A stretch of DNA of 64,000 nucleotides from Liolophura sinensis. Taxonomy: Eukaryota; Mollusca; Polyplacophora; Chitonida; Chitonidae. This document shows, piece by piece, positions 9,966 through 22,912 of the stretch. Under the pieces are notes generated by a model, which was not told where the DNA came from, did not search any database, and saw nothing but the letters and a program-made list of their open reading frames with translations. The DNA is taken from contig NC_088304.1 in the NCBI RefSeq assembly GCF_032854445.1, positions 7,635,704 to 7,699,703 on the forward strand. Direction: 5' to 3'. The position numbers and the translations under genes are program-made. Position 1 is the first letter of the stretch; the number at the start of each line of letters is the position of its first letter.

Positions 9966-12689
9966 TTCTCTTTTTTAGCTTTTTGAATGATTATTTCCTT
10001 CCATATTCATTTCAAAATTACTGTTATGGGCTGTTTAGAAATGATTCTAGCCATTGTTCACTTGGAACCCTTCTTCGTGGTTTATGAATGTTACTGGTAG
10101 TAGATCGACCTAAATTTGACCTAACATTCATCTGTTTATCAGCGATGACGCAAATGTTTCACAATCCTAAGTTTACAAGACCCTACTTGTCACTGCTCTC
10201 GTCGAGTCCTCAGTTGGGCATTTTGTTCACGTGTCTGCTCTTTTGAGAAATCGTCTGAAAAATGTAGACGAATGAGAAGCGGGATTTCAGACTACATAAA
10301 CTATATGTATGTGTGCAGAAAACGGCTATGCTTGATGCCTTCAGCATATCTTTTGGCAGAAAGATGGAAACTTTTACAAATGTACCGAAACTTCATATTT
10401 CTTTCTTTGCCCTTTGGTGGTTTATGTTAAATGTCGTTTTTGGGAACTGGCCTGACGATAATTGACCTGAAATGTTTGTTTCGAGGCAATAATTCCTCTA
10501 TGTAAGTTGGATGATATCAGATATAGCGCAGCACCCTCTCGTAATATTCAAACCTCGGGCCTTCCATTTGTACAACCATCTGGTGAGCGGCGAAGCAGGG
10601 AGGTATCAAGATTGCCAAAAGCCTCTGGCAAGGTTTGACTCGGGTTTGAGCCCCGGGACTTTCACTTATAACACGGATGTTGTAAATATGAGAGTTTCTA
10701 TGTCGATCTCTTTTAGTGCTAAAGATAAAAAAGTACTACAGTATCATTTATGTATGTGTTGAAGCAAATATTCGTTATAGTGGTAGTGGTCGGTGATACT
10801 TCCTGACTTAAAACAACATAGGAGCGAGCAGAAGCAGGATTTGCAAAGGGGATTCCTGGTTCGTTGGAGATGTGGATTTACGATTTTTACAATGACATGG
10901 ACATTAAACATGCCTATCAATGGAATGCCTATGGCACGGTAGCGGAGCAATGGAGGTCGACCGCAGAACAATAACAACATCTGAGCGTGCAGGCTAAGAG
11001 GATCTTTTCTGGGTCAGTAAATGATATGCATTCTTAAATAATGTGATTTATGTCTTTTTGTGCTGACATATGATTAATTGTGTTTAAGTTATTAAATATT
11101 AATAAAATTAATAGAACTTTGCGATCTCTAGGTACACTTAGCTTGCTGTAAGTCTTATTATGTAATTTTTTCATGTTTGAACTTTTGCTCGAGAATTAAG
11201 TTTGTCGAGACATTGGGTTGAGCTCCCACCCACCCCTGTGATAATCAAGGTTAAATACCTTTGCTCCCGCCATGGCATTGCCTCATGTTAGCTCACGTCT
11301 TAAAGTCAGTGATAACAATCGACCAATTAATTCTCGATTTAAGCTGCATTCACCGCTTGTCCTACATATTTAAAGAAATTAGCCCCGTGTACGACAAGAA
11401 CTTGGCAGCGTTGACAATGACAGTTTGTAATCATTTTGACAAGCTTAAGTAATTAACTTCATCTCATCCCGTGGTTACAAGACCCTGATTCTTCATCTAC
11501 TCGCCACTACAGATCGGTGTTATGTAAACTACAGAATCAATTCGACAAAGGACACTCAGTGATAAAGTGTAGCAAAGCGAACATTTTCTTTATGAGGTTT
11601 TACTTTTGAACGTTTAAGCCATAGTAGTAAGAAGCGTGATTCTCTGCTCCAATTTACTTTAGAACTTAGAACTAAACTTCAACCATTAGTCGTACTCACA
11701 ATAGCCATTGTTCATACATGATTGACATTATACAGTAAATCCTTGATGCTTACACTCCTTTACACAGGCTTATTTATTTATTTGATTGTTGTTTTTCCAT
11801 TAGTCGGAGATTAATGGGAGCCCCTAGGAGGCCGACGGATTTTAGGGGCCATCGAATCTCGCAACCGTTAAATCTTCACGTCGTAAGATTCCTGGTTCAA
11901 AAAGCTGTCTGCAGTTTCATACAGACTTAGCTTTTCCCTTGTGGCTCTATTCATGAGCCTTGAGATTTGTACTTCAGTATTAACTTCCTTCTTTGTCATG
12001 ACATTTAAACTTACTGCTTGTGTTAAAACTGAAATTTGAGTGATTTATTACTAGTTAAGCGCTGTAGTAACATAACAGTTCTTAAATTAAGACTGAGTCT
12101 GTGATAATCCATGCCCATTTCAAGATTATCGGAACAGGCCTTCAATAGCTCTATTTCCGGGTTCTAGATTCCGACTGATGGTGACCAATGAAATGGCGTT
12201 TTGGAATTTCGCTGCTGCTTGCATACTGTGTTGTTTTGTGCGACTCTCATGTAGCTGACAAAGCTTCCTGTCGCTCCACCTGAGCCCCTCTCACCCAACC
12301 GCTGGGCACTGTCGCCATTTCAACGCTGTTGATGTTTTTTCATTGCGTCATATTATGACTCAGCAGTTATATCACACTTAACGCAGAATTCATTATTTCA
12401 CACTTCACTAGTGTGATAGTGGGTGACAGGTTTTGAGGAAATGCTGTTTTTCTGTCAAGATGACACGAAGATGACACGAAGATGAAAGATTGGAGAACTC
12501 TGACACTGACCTCTGTGATGTTCTAACGCTGCCAACGCCCAGGGGAATTTTCCCTTAGTTCCTCCCCAAAAACTGGTTCACTTGCAAAACTTCTTTCTAC
12601 ATGAAGGAGAGCTCTTCTAATCTGCCATACGATGTTAACAATTGTGCACAGCAAATAGCCAACAGCAGATAGCGTTGAAACTGTAACTA
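9966..12689. other. No gene recognised
   Basis: No supportable gene. A short retroelement tail lies at 10330-10510 (listed). Around 11765-11920 a TTATTTATTTATTTGATTGT start followed by a B-box-like TCCTGGTTCAAAAA could be a very decayed SINE. The remainder is unassigned. Confidence 0.5.
10330..10510 (+). repeat. Retroelement tail fragment
   Basis: Contains TTTGGTGGTTTATGTTAAATG and CCTGACGATAATTGACCTGA, matching the tail downstream of the RT in copies at 7.3, 25.2, 35.5 and 41.0 kb. No coding part remains. Confidence 0.55.
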
Positions 12690-14153
12690 AACTGACGGCC
12701 AAAAGAAACTTTACAAAGAGTTCAAAATCAATTTATTCTGCCAAAGCAAAAGGCAGGATGACTGAAGTTTAATCTATTGAAAAGACCAATGACTTTAGAT
12801 ATTAAAAGTCTTCGGTAAGAACGGACAAAGCAGCCCTCAAATCATTTACAAGTAAACAAACAGAGCAGGGTAGAAAAATAGCCATTCCATCTTGGTTACC
12901 AATGGGCAGAGCATACAAAACGTCGATTATTTTTAAAATCAGTCAATATCAAAAACAATCAATATCGCGTGTGGGCCACCTCTTACTTCAATGCATGCAA
13001 AAACTCTCTGACGCATAGAAAAAGTCAGTCGTCTAATGAGGTGAGGTGGATTCGTTGCCATTCATCTTGGGAGTGAACGTCGAGTAAGACAACGGCCATT
13101 CTTTGCAGCCAACCGACAAGAACTGGCCGTTGTCTACTCGACGACTCATGATATCCCAAAGGTGTTCTATGGGGGGACATATCTGGGGAACGTGCAGACC
13201 ACGGCAAGACGTCGACGTCGTTGGCGTACTGGAGGTTCGGGAGGTGTGGGGTCTGGCGTTGTCATGCTGGTATAGGACTCCACGTGGCTGCTGTTGAAGG
13301 AATGGCAGGGCAACAGGACGTAGAATTTCATCCACGTAACGTTGAGCTGTTAGGTTCCCGTAGATGATGACCAGTTGTGTCAACAAATCCCACCCCACAC
13401 CATCACGCTGCCGCCACCAAACAGTACCACTTCCTGGACGTATGATGCAGCCTTTCGTTTGCCTCTTCGACGGCAAACTCGTTGTCTTCCATCGGCTAGT
13501 AATAGGCAGAAGCGGTTTTCATCCGTGAAAACAACACGTTGCCAATCACGTACTGCAAACGGCGTACAATTCGAGCTCATCGTAACCTCTAGTGACGATG
13601 TTAGGCTGTCAACAACTGTCCTCTGAAGGGTCGATAGGCCCTAATTCCGTGAGTCATGAGTCAACTGGACACGGTCTGCTGACTGACTTGGTGAACTAAG
13701 GCATTGATTGAAAGTGACGTCACTGTCAGGAAGCGGTTCTTCTGGGTGTAAGGTAGGCAGGTACCCGTCTTCTCTGGGCGTAGTTACCCTAGCCGGCCTA
13801 TTCTTGGCCTGCCCGATGTCTACTCTGTAACGTTGCATCAAGTTTGACACAATTACACGAGAGCAGCCGAAGGTCCTTGCAATGTGGGCATGGGTGGCTC
13901 TCGTGGATTCCATACCCAGGGCCCTCTCGCGGTGTTCTGGAGTCTATCAAGGCATTATTTTGGTTGTTTTTAGTCAGTGTGCAAGTCCAGAACACTGTGT
14001 GTAACCTTTTTATACACTTATTACATGTGTAGTTGCGGCCATCCTTGGGTCACGTGATTTTTCAACTTTCTTCGTTGTCTCAAAACAAATCCGTGTGGGC
14101 GTATATGACGCTTGTCTCACATGGGATTAGACACTCGTATACCAGCCGTCAGC
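12690..14153 (-). pseudogene. Tc1/mariner transposon, copy 2, inactive
   Basis: A minus-strand copy of the element at 8190-9696, bounded by TA at 12688-12689 and 14154-14155, with ends AACTGACGGCCAAAAGAAAC and the weaker GCCGTCAGCT. Minus-strand frames show VFTDENRFCLLLADGRQRV with the first catalytic Asp kept, FGGGSVMVWGGIC, LTAQRYVDEILRPVALPF, QHDNARPHT with the second Asp, and PIEHLWDIMSRRVDN with the Glu. These pieces lie in different frames, so indels have broken the protein. It is closer to a functional sequence than copy 1 because all three catalytic residues survive. Confidence 0.9.
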
Positions 14154-14389
14154 TAAAACATACATTTTTTATCTTACCTTAAATCACTTTTCTTTGACCA
14201 ATAAAGCTCTCAGATTGAGACAAATTTTATGTCAATTTCAGTTTTATGTGTAAGTCTGTAATGGCGGGCATATAATGCTGAGCTCAGATCGAAATTTGTA
14301 GTGGTAATGTCCAGTGAACAATTCTTCACAATTTCAATTGTTACTGTGAAACCAGACAAGGATTAGCAATATTGCATATAAATATACAT

Positions 14390-14570
14390 TTTGGACATCA
14401 AGGAGAACTATCAAGGATAAACGAATCACTAAATCCATCAGCAAACCACTCAATCATTCAGAGCCGCAACCACTTAATCACTAAACCAATCAATCACTGA
14501 ATCAATCAATTTATAAATCAATCAAGCATTAAAATCAATCAATCAGTCAATCAATCAATCTAAATTGTAT
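14390..14570. repeat. ATCA/AATC microsatellite, imperfect
   Basis: Runs of AATCAATCAATC with interspersed ACTAAATC variants. Confidence 0.8.
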
Positions 14571-14609
14571 TTGTGTACAGCATTGCTGACGAACGGTGAA
14601 TTAAATTAT

Positions 14610-15240
14610 TCTTTGACTAAGCACCTATTGGCGACGTGTTATCGACTAAGCGCCTGGTGGCGACGTGTTATCGGCTAAGCGCCTTGTGGCGACGTGTTAT
14701 CGGCTAAGCGCCTGGTGGCGACGTGTTATCGGCTAAGCGTCTGGTGGCGACGTGTTGTCGGCTAAGCGCCTGGTGGCGACGTGTTGTCAGCTAAGTGCCT
14801 GGTGGCAACGTGTTGTCAGCTAAGCGCCTGGTGGGGACGTGTTGTCAGCTAAGCGCCTGGTGGCGACGTGTTGTCAGCTTATTGACTGGTGGTGACGTGT
14901 TATCAGCTAAGCGCCTGTTGGCTACGTGTTGTCAGCTAAGCGCCTGGTCGCGACGCGTTGTCAGCTAAGCGCCTGGTGGCGACGCGTTATCGGCTAAGCA
15001 CCTGGTGGCGACGTGTTGTCAGCTAAGCGCCTGGTCGCGACGTGTTGTCAGCTAAGCGCCTGGTCGCGACGTGTTATCAACTTCTTGACTGGTGGTGACG
15101 TGTTATCAGCTAAGCGCCTGTTGGCGACGTGTTGTCAACTAAGCGCCAGGTGGCGACGTGTTATCAGCTTATTGACTGGTGGTGACGTGTTATCAGCTAA
15201 GCGCCTGTTGGGGACGTGTTGTCAGCTTAACGCCTGGGCT
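14610..15240. repeat. Minisatellite, 29-bp unit, about 21 copies
   Basis: The unit is CGGCTAAGCGCCTGGTGGCG followed by ACGTGTTAT. Variants alternate GTTATCGG, GTTGTCAG and a divergent CTTATTGACTGGTGG subtype that recurs at 14878, 15081 and 15168. GC-rich relative to its surroundings. Confidence 0.9.
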
Positions 15241-15347
15241 GTCTGTAGTTAAAAATATGTTGTTTATTTTAATGAATTGTTTAAAACTAAACCCGCTTTG
15301 ATACAAACCACATAAAGATAACATGGTTTCAAAAGCAGCGCTCGTTT

Positions 15348-15614
15348 CTTTTTTTTTTTTTTTTGATTGGTGTTTTACGCTCTACTCAAGAATATTTCAC
15401 TTATACGACGGCGGCCAGCATTATGGTGGGTGGAAACCTGGAAGAGCCCGGGGAAACCCACGACCATCCGCAGGTTGCTGACAGACCTTCCCACGTACGG
15501 CCGAAGAGAAAGGCAGCATGAGCTGGTCTTGAACTCGCAGCGACCGCATTGGTGAGAGGCTTCTGGGTCATTACGCTGCGCTAGCGCGCTAACCGACTGA
15601 GCCACGGAGGCCCC
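15348..15614 (-). repeat. Full-length tRNA-derived SINE with 12-bp target duplication
   Basis: On the minus strand it starts GGGGGCCTCCGTGGCTCAGT, has A-box-like GGTTAGCGCGCTAGCGC and B-box-like GAGTTCAAGACC, a conserved body (CCGTACGTGGGAAGGTCTG, CCAGCATTATGGTGGGTGG on the + strand) and an A-rich tail. Flanks 15336-15347 and 15615-15626 are both CAGCGCTCGTTT, a target-site duplication. This is the best reference copy in the window and the type for the family found about 15 times here. Confidence 0.92.
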
Positions 15615-15754
15615 CAGCGCTCGTTTTAGAATATGTTTTAAAATTTAATTGATGCTTAGCTCCTCCTAGATTTGGAAATCACAGAACACAGAAATAAAAA
15701 ATATGTGTATGTCAACAACGCCTCGTTTACTCACCCGGTGGCTGGTATAGACAT

Positions 15755-17145
15755 AGGTAGAGACATTATCATCACTACATAGTTATTCACCTTATTATGT
15801 GGATATACTTATAGATATCATTATGTGGACATAGGTATAGACATCATCATCAGTACATAGTTATATACCTTATCATGTGGATATACTTATAGACACCATT
15901 ATGTGGGCATAGATATCGACAATATCATCAGTACATAGCTATATACCTTATTATATGGATATAGGTGTGGACATCATTATGTCAACATAGTATAGACATT
16001 ATCAGTACATAGGTATATACCTTATTATATGGATATAGGTGTGGACATCGTTATGTCAACATAGTATAGACATTATCAGTACAAAGCTATATACCTTATT
16101 ATATGGATATAGGAGTGGACATTATTATGTCGACATAGGTATAGCCATTATCAGTACATAGCTATATACCCTATTATATGCATATAGGTGTGGATATCAT
16201 TATGTCAACATAGTAGGCCTATAGACATTATCAGTACAAAGCTATATACCTTATTATATGGATATAGGTGTGGATATCATTATGTCAACATAGTAGGCCT
16301 ATAGACATTATCAGTACAAAGCTATATACCTTATTATATGAATATATGTGTGGATATCATTATGTCAACATAGTAGGCCTATAGACATTATCAGTACATA
16401 GCTATATACCTTATTATATGGATATAGGTGTGGATATCATTATGTCAACATAGTAGGCCTATAGACATTATCAGTACAAAGCTATATACCTTATTATATG
16501 GATATAGGTGTGGGCATCGTTATGTCAACATAGTATAGACATTATCAGTACATAGGTATATACCTTATTATATGGATATAGGTGTGGACATCGTTATGTC
16601 AACATAGTATAGACATTATCAGTACAAAGCTATATACCTTATTATATGGATATAGGAGTGGACATTATTATGTCGACATAGGTATAGCCATTATCAGTAC
16701 ATAGCTATATACCCTATTATATGCATATAGGTGTGGATATCATTATGTCAACATAGTAGGCCTATAGACATTATCAGTACAAAGCTATATACCTTATTAT
16801 ATGGATATAGGTGTGGATATCATTATGTCAACATAGTAGGCCTATAGACATTATCAGTACAAAGCTATATACCTTATTATATGAATATATGTGTGGATAT
16901 CATTATGTCAACATAGTAGGCCTATAGACATTATCAGTACATAGGTGTATACCTTATTATATGGATATAGGTGTGGACATCGTTATGTCAACATAGTAGG
17001 CCTATAGACATTATCAGTACAAAGCTATATACCTTATTATATGGATATAGGTGTGGGCATTATTACGTCGACATAGGTATAGCCATTATCAGTACATAGC
17101 TATATACCTTATTATATGGATATATAATGAATTTAGGTGTGGACA
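15755..17145. repeat. Satellite, 75-80 bp unit with about 543-bp higher-order period
   Basis: The unit contains ATTATCAGTACAAAGCTATA, TACCTTATTATATGGATATA, a GTGTGGATATCATTATGTC segment and a short (CATAGTATAGAC) or long (CATAGTAGGCCTATAGAC) end. A marker variant AGGAGTGGACATTATTATG occurs at 16111 and again at 16654, and neighbouring variants follow in the same order, so a block of about seven units was duplicated as a whole. Confidence 0.92.
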
Positions 17146-17680
17146 CAGATATGAACACTATCAAGTGGATATCGACATCACGTGGTGTTAAAAATCAAAC
17201 TTTAGATAAATGAGATATTTGGAGGCATCTAATACTTTTGTCATGATATTTTAAAACTTAAAAGACGATATTTTTGGCTTTTATCCTTGTTGTTTTTACT
17301 GTTTTTACAAATGAGCAGTAAATATGGTCATATTTCGGATTCCACTTGTCTGAAAGTCTGTTCCTTATTTGTACCATGACGCAGAGCGATTTCACTTAAC
17401 TGGAAAGAGGAGCATTAGGATAATAGGTTATCTCCCCTCCTAATACAGCTGATCGGTTGGGAGTCAATCTTTTGACAGTCTCACATGGTGGCCAGAGATA
17501 GAAGAGGCGTTTCCAAAGATTGATGCCTTTATCATTCTAAACTCATTAGTTAGTCCATTTCTTTTATAAATCGTTTTTCATCGAGTCAAAGATGGATCCA
17601 TTAAAGATGGAACCAGACCAAAAGTCCAAATTAATGCAAACCATACTATTACACGTGTTACTGTCAAATACTCCAAAAAA
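17146..17680. other. No gene recognised
   Basis: Unassigned AT-rich sequence between the satellite and a TIR element. Confidence 0.5.
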
Positions 17681-18140
17681 TAATCTGTTAGATTTAACAG
17701 AAATTCTGTTGTTTGAGTGATGACAGAATTTATTCTGTTATTGCAGCAGATTATTCCGTTAAATATAGTACACACATTCTGTTAATTCAACATAAAGTCT
17801 AAATTTGAATAACAGGGCCCACTAGTACTCGTATTAACTCATATTTCATATTTAAAACTTAAGAAATTTTCAAATTCAGCAGCCAATGGGGTGATCCAAA
17901 ATCAGAGTATAAGAGCAGCAGATTCAGTTCATATTTAGTATCCAGTTACGCAATTATTTTGGGGCCGGGTACAAAAATTGAAGACTTAGGTTAGTTAAAT
18001 CTGCTTTCAAGTCTTAAAATAGTTTTTAGGACAACTGGCTCGGGACATAATGTTGAATATGACAAAATATTATGTTAAAATAACCGAATATATTCTAGCA
18101 TCATTCAGACAAAAGACATTCTGTTAAAATTAACAGATTA
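17681..18140. mobile_element. TIR element, about 460 bp, non-coding
   Basis: Left end 17681-17729 (TAATCTGTTAGATTTAACAG, then TTGTTTGAGTGATGACAGAAT) is the imperfect inverted repeat of 18092-18140 (ATTCTAGCATCATTCAGACA, then CTGTTAAAATTAACAGATTA). A shorter relative is at 60885-61075. No transposase frame inside; probably a MITE-class element. Confidence 0.7.
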
Positions 18141-18772
18141 TATTTTTTTAGTGCATAAGTTGGTCTGAAGTATGATTACAAATGAAATGCTATATTCATA
18201 TTTAGAAAGTTCCTGAATCACGATAAAAAAAAAATTTTACAAGTTTTAATCAAATTTTATGTCGTCTGACTCAGCTTTAATGTTCATTCACAAAGTGCAT
18301 ATATAGATATGATCATAACAAACATCAATATCCAATGATGCAGAATCTGATATCCGTCGTGCCTCGAATCAAGTGTAAAATCGGCGTGATTTCTGTAGTT
18401 TGTTGTGATGCTTAGCTGATACTGTTGTGCTCTGTTTTATCACACCCGTGATCAGAATCTATGACGTCACATCAGTATCCACTGATCAGACATCATGAGT
18501 CAGCAAAAAATCCAAGTACTTCCTTTTAAGATTATTGTCCCGTTGTGTTGTCGCTACAACGCCTACACTTTCATCTGGTCATTTTTTTTTCAGTAAAAAG
18601 CAAAAACATTCAAAATATCTCTTTGACATTGTTTTGTGTCTTTTACAGCTTACCCGTACCAGTACCAATGTAAAAACAGGATACTAAAAAGGAAAAAGGA
18701 AATAAAAAATATCATTTAAGTATTTCTGGACTAATGTCCTTGAAATAGAAATATTTGCATTTTATCTAGTTC
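18141..18772. other. No gene recognised
   Basis: Unassigned sequence; nothing supportable seen. Confidence 0.5.
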
Positions 18773-18925
18773 TGGAGCCTCTGTGGCCAACTAGTCAGCG
18801 TTGTAGCCCAGTTTAAAGACACTGCGGTCAGTGTGAGTTCAAGTTCAGCTCATGCTGGTTTCCTAGCCTCTCCTGTCGTTCGAGGGAAGGTGTTCTAGCA
18901 GCCTGAGAATAGTCGTGGGTTTGAA
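18773..18925 (+). repeat. tRNA-SINE, 5' half, diverged
   Basis: Begins GGAGCCTCTGTGGCCAACTA (head), B box GTGAGTTCAAGTTCAGC, body to AGCCTGAGAATAGTCGTGGG. The 3' half is missing. Confidence 0.7.
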
Positions 18926-19078
18926 TAATTACTTTGATTAAATAAATGCACAAACCTGTTGGACTAGGGAATAATCTTCCATGATGACGCTTAAAGCGTT
19001 AATTATCAGTGCACACTGAGTAATACATATATGTAAGACTAAGGTATTCCGCATTATGTCATTATATATAGGAAGTAT

Positions 19079-19319
19079 TCATTTATTTATTTATTTGATT
19101 GGTGTTTTACGCCGTACTCAAGAATATTTCACTTATACGACGGCGGCCAGCATTATGGTGGGTGGAAACCAGGCACAGCCCGGCTGAAACCCACGACCAT
19201 CCGCAGGTTGATGGCAGACCTTCCCACGTACGGCCGGAGTGGAAGCCAGCATGTTTGATCATAGAAAACACCGTAAGCACCTATCAACTTGAACTCACAG
19301 CGACCGCATTAGTGAGAGG
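19079..19319 (-). repeat. tRNA-SINE, chimeric, with a 34-bp foreign spacer
   Basis: Normal 3' and middle parts run to GGAAGCCAGCATG at 19253. Then comes a 34-bp block (19254-19287, TTTGATCATAGAAAACACCG ...), then the SINE head (ACTTGAACTCACAGCGACCG). The same 34 bp lie next to the SINE at 25428-25461, where they look like flanking DNA. The 5' end is cut at 19319. Confidence 0.8.
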
Positions 19320-19610
19320 GTCTATATATGAAGTAAATAGTTATTACATATTAGTCATCTCTATTCAAACTAACAATTTGGGAGTTTCTGGCTGGGAGTT
19401 TTATATATTTCCTTCATTTCCCTTTAACCTCATTTCTGCTCTTTGGAAAACACCAAGCATTTTAAGGGTAGTATAGTGTGTTGTCGTCATCACTCACGAA
19501 TTATAAAGAATGGAACTATTTTATATTCTCATACAAACAGAATGTTATCTGAATCAAACGACTGCTCGATGTTACAGAACCACACACATCGTTCCATTAG
19601 TCATATTTAT

Positions 19611-19722
19611 GCGATTGGTGTTTTACGTCGTACTCAAGAATATTTCACTTCTACGACAGCAGCCAGCAAAACCCACAACTACCCAGAGGTTGCTGGCAGA
19701 CTGTGGCGGCCGGAGATAGGTC
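19611..19722 (-). repeat. tRNA-SINE fragment with internal deletion
   Basis: GATTGGTGTTTTACGTCGTA ... CAGCCAGCAAAACCCACAAC ... GGTTGCTGGCAGACTGTGG. The GCCCGG segment between CCAGCA and ACCCAC is deleted. Confidence 0.75.
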
Positions 19723-22615
19723 CTTCTGTTATAGGCAGGCAATATTACTATCTGTATATTCTAGTATATCTATAAGTATGGTATATAATGTTCCACAATT
19801 TTTTTGTGGCTACGTATAAAATTGAAGACTTGAAGAAATCTGGTATTAAGTCTTAACCACGACCCGTTACCCATATGCGCTGAAGATGGCTGACGATTAT
19901 TACGCCATGTATCCATATAAGAGAAGTTGGCAGGTAATATTAAAACTGACAACTGACAATCCGCTCAATTCATTTTTTCGTTTCTTTTTCGAAATTAAGA
20001 TTTTAGACAGATCCTTTTCATTAAAATTGGCCCCTTAATTCGGTAACTGACAAATTTCCTGACTTTAGGTACCAATGTTACAATAAATAGACAGATTTAG
20101 AAATAGACAAGCTTGCCTACAACAGGGGTAGGTGACCTTGACGAACGAATGTCAGCTCCGTGGTAAAATTCTCTTGAGGAATATTAGATGACTTAAAGAA
20201 CAAATTAAAATGATTAATCGACTGTGATAAGGTCGAATGGCCTGAGGTTGGGGGCGGTCATCAGGTGACGCCTCAATGATGTAAGCTCGAGAAGCTTTGT
20301 GTTGACAGATTGATGGTAACTGTTAATCTATAGGTCGGCGATTAAAGACTGCCCCCTCTGCCCAACAACCCCCGATCGCCCGTTTTTTGGACTGTATGCT
20401 TGTCTCTTCTTACATCTAACTCACATAGCTAGATCTATGTCCTTCAACAACCGAACCCCTTTAATTAAAATCCTGAGGGCAATTTAATATGATGACAATG
20501 AAGAGAAGACCAACGGTAAAAACTAGCTTCATCCATCATGCGGGTAAGAAAGTGATATCCCTATGGTGGGACCAGGAATAACTGCACGTGCCCGGGGTGG
20601 TAGAGTATACCTACAAGAGGCTGACAGACAGGATCCACATGGCCGCACTTTTTTTAGCGAAAGAAAAACGATAAAAAATAACTATCTTTGAAATCACGCC
20701 ATGTTATGTTAATATGCTTATTGCCTTCAGGCTGGGTAATTTTTGGGGTTCAGTCTGACAGCAGAGGGAGCCAGGGGCATTTCAGAGCTTAAAATATGCT
20801 GCCAATCCTACACCCATAAAGATGGCCGCCGTCCTAACGGTGAAACATCTGCGAGTAGGTCGTTAAACACAAATGTAGTTAAACACAAAAAGATTATTAA
20901 CCATAATAAGGCATACACTTTGTATAAGGTGTAGATTAACAGCCGCACTTACTAGTGAAATAGTTGTCTTTGCTGCCTTCCGTACGTAGCTGCGAACCAC
21001 ATTACTCTGGCATCTTATATCATGTGTTTCATATGAGAATGCAACGCGCAGGCGGACTTATGATAAACTATGCTCACCTTCATGAAGGTCGACTTTGTCA
21101 GTGTGTCACAGATCAACAAGGCGAAAAGTCACGAATGCTAACAAATTTCCTATGTCATTATCCGTGATGATATAAATGACAGCCAGTCCCATAAATGTGG
21201 GTAATATCATTCAACATTTTGTTGTAAATGACAACTTGTGAACAACGTGAATATTCACATCAAAATTTGGAACAGAATCGTTACCAGTATGCTTGCTAAT
21301 ATGGTCGACAGCCAGTATCTGGTCTGAGTGAAATCTATATCCCTTTGTAAATGACAATCAGTGAAATACATAAGTAAAGTATGTACATCGATGTGAATGA
21401 CCATCAGTAATTGATGTGTATGACAACCTGTAAGCCAACATATTTAACATCGATATGAAAAAGCGTTGATGTGACGTCACTGACGACATATGCTATCGAT
21501 ACGGTCCTTCAAGCCCATCAGATCAAAATATTTGACTACACTTAACTCATTTGTATTGAAAACAATCTATAATCAGGACTGTTTTCAGATTCAAGTTTTC
21601 ATAGTTATTAAACTGATGCTTACTTAATTTTTACAATTTCTTTATCTCTGATTTGGGCGGTTTGCTTTGAACTAATTCTAGTCTACTCAAAGATTACCTG
21701 CAGGAAAGATCTGCAGGCCCTAAAGGTACAGGAAAAACGGAACGCCAGTACACCCATACTTGTGTTGATATGAAATATGCATTTGTCCAGTTTTAATTAC
21801 TTCCATTTTTTGCGTAAGATTTAATTTATGTCGTAATTGAGTTTTACTGACTCGGCTTTGTTAAATTGCTGACACTTGTAGATGTTTTTACATAGTTATA
21901 CTTTTACGTCGTTAAATATTTACGTTTGCTACCCATTTGTCTGAACTCTAATGTGTCTGGGTATGTTCTCACTTTTTGTTTGATCATCCACGATGAGAAT
22001 CGAGATAACCGTCTGCTAATGATATGAGTCATTGTCTCATGCAAAATGTCAACACCTGTCTTGGTGTTTGAATTCTTCTTTAAAAGATAGCATTCTTCTA
22101 TATTTAAAAAAAATCTGTATCTTCAGAGTTTTCCGCTATGAATAATGTATCAGCGTGTTTCAACTTAGAACAATGTCACCACCTATTCATAGATGACATG
22201 CGTTACATTTTCCTGTTTAATATTTAATTTTGAACAATTAAGAACGCTAAAAATTTATTTTAGTTGACATGAAGTAATAATCACGGTAAAAGATTGTCAG
22301 AAGCAGTTTAAAATCTACCTAGATTCCGATTCAGATATATTTATGTCTTTTTTTGTTCTTGGCCTAAGCGACCTGACAACTGACTGTGACAAGCTGCTAT
22401 TAGCGTAGACGGCGTTGTTGTTCTTGCTACCTTGAGACTGTTCTGGCTACCTTGAGACAAACTGCTATTAGCGACGACGGCGTTGTTGTTGTTCTGGCAA
22501 CCTTGAGACAGTTAAAGGAGTCAACATTTAAACTTCACTACAAATCGTGACGGGATTTTAAACTTGGACCTAAGTCAGAAATACATAGCCTTGTGTATGT
22601 ATTTATGTACATGTG
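19723..22615. other. No gene recognised
   Basis: About 2.9 kb without a recognisable gene, RNA or large repeat. A short local duplication of GCTGCTATTAGCG ... GGCGTTGTTGTT is present at 22391-22505. Confidence 0.5.
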
Positions 22616-22619
22616 CTTT

Positions 22620-22912
22620 AGCTTTTACGTCGTACTTAACAATTTTTCAGTCATGCGACGACGAAGCCATGAGGTGTGTGTACATATACCGTGCCTTCGT
22701 GTGGCAGGGCAAGTCCATCCCGCGAAGTATCTTGCCGAAGACACCAAAAATGACACCGCATCCCGTCAGTCACGGTTGGACACCGGGCTTATCAATCATG
22801 TTTCCTTCCTCTAACCAAGAGAGGCAACTAAAACAGTATTTTTAAGTCTTTGGTATAAACTGACTTCGAAGACGACGCCCTAACCATAAGGCGACCTAAG
22901 CGGTCCTGTATG
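22620..22912 (-). repeat. SINE family B, near full length
   Basis: On the minus strand the tRNA-like head is GGTCGCCTTATGGTTAGGGC near 22890, and the 3' part ends GTCGTCGCATGACTGAAAAA then TTGTTAAGTACGACG at 22630. The body GTGGCAGGGCAAGTCCATCC is shared with the copies at 30.0 and 51.0 kb. Confidence 0.7.

Noticed and set aside
11765-11920. SINE with TTATTTATTTGATTG start
   Set aside because: Only the A/T tail motif resembles the SINE; the body (CCATTAGTCGGAGATTAATG) does not match other copies. Left unassigned.
14610-15240. CRISPR-like array (29-bp repeats)
   Set aside because: Units are directly abutting with no unique spacers, and the genome is eukaryotic.
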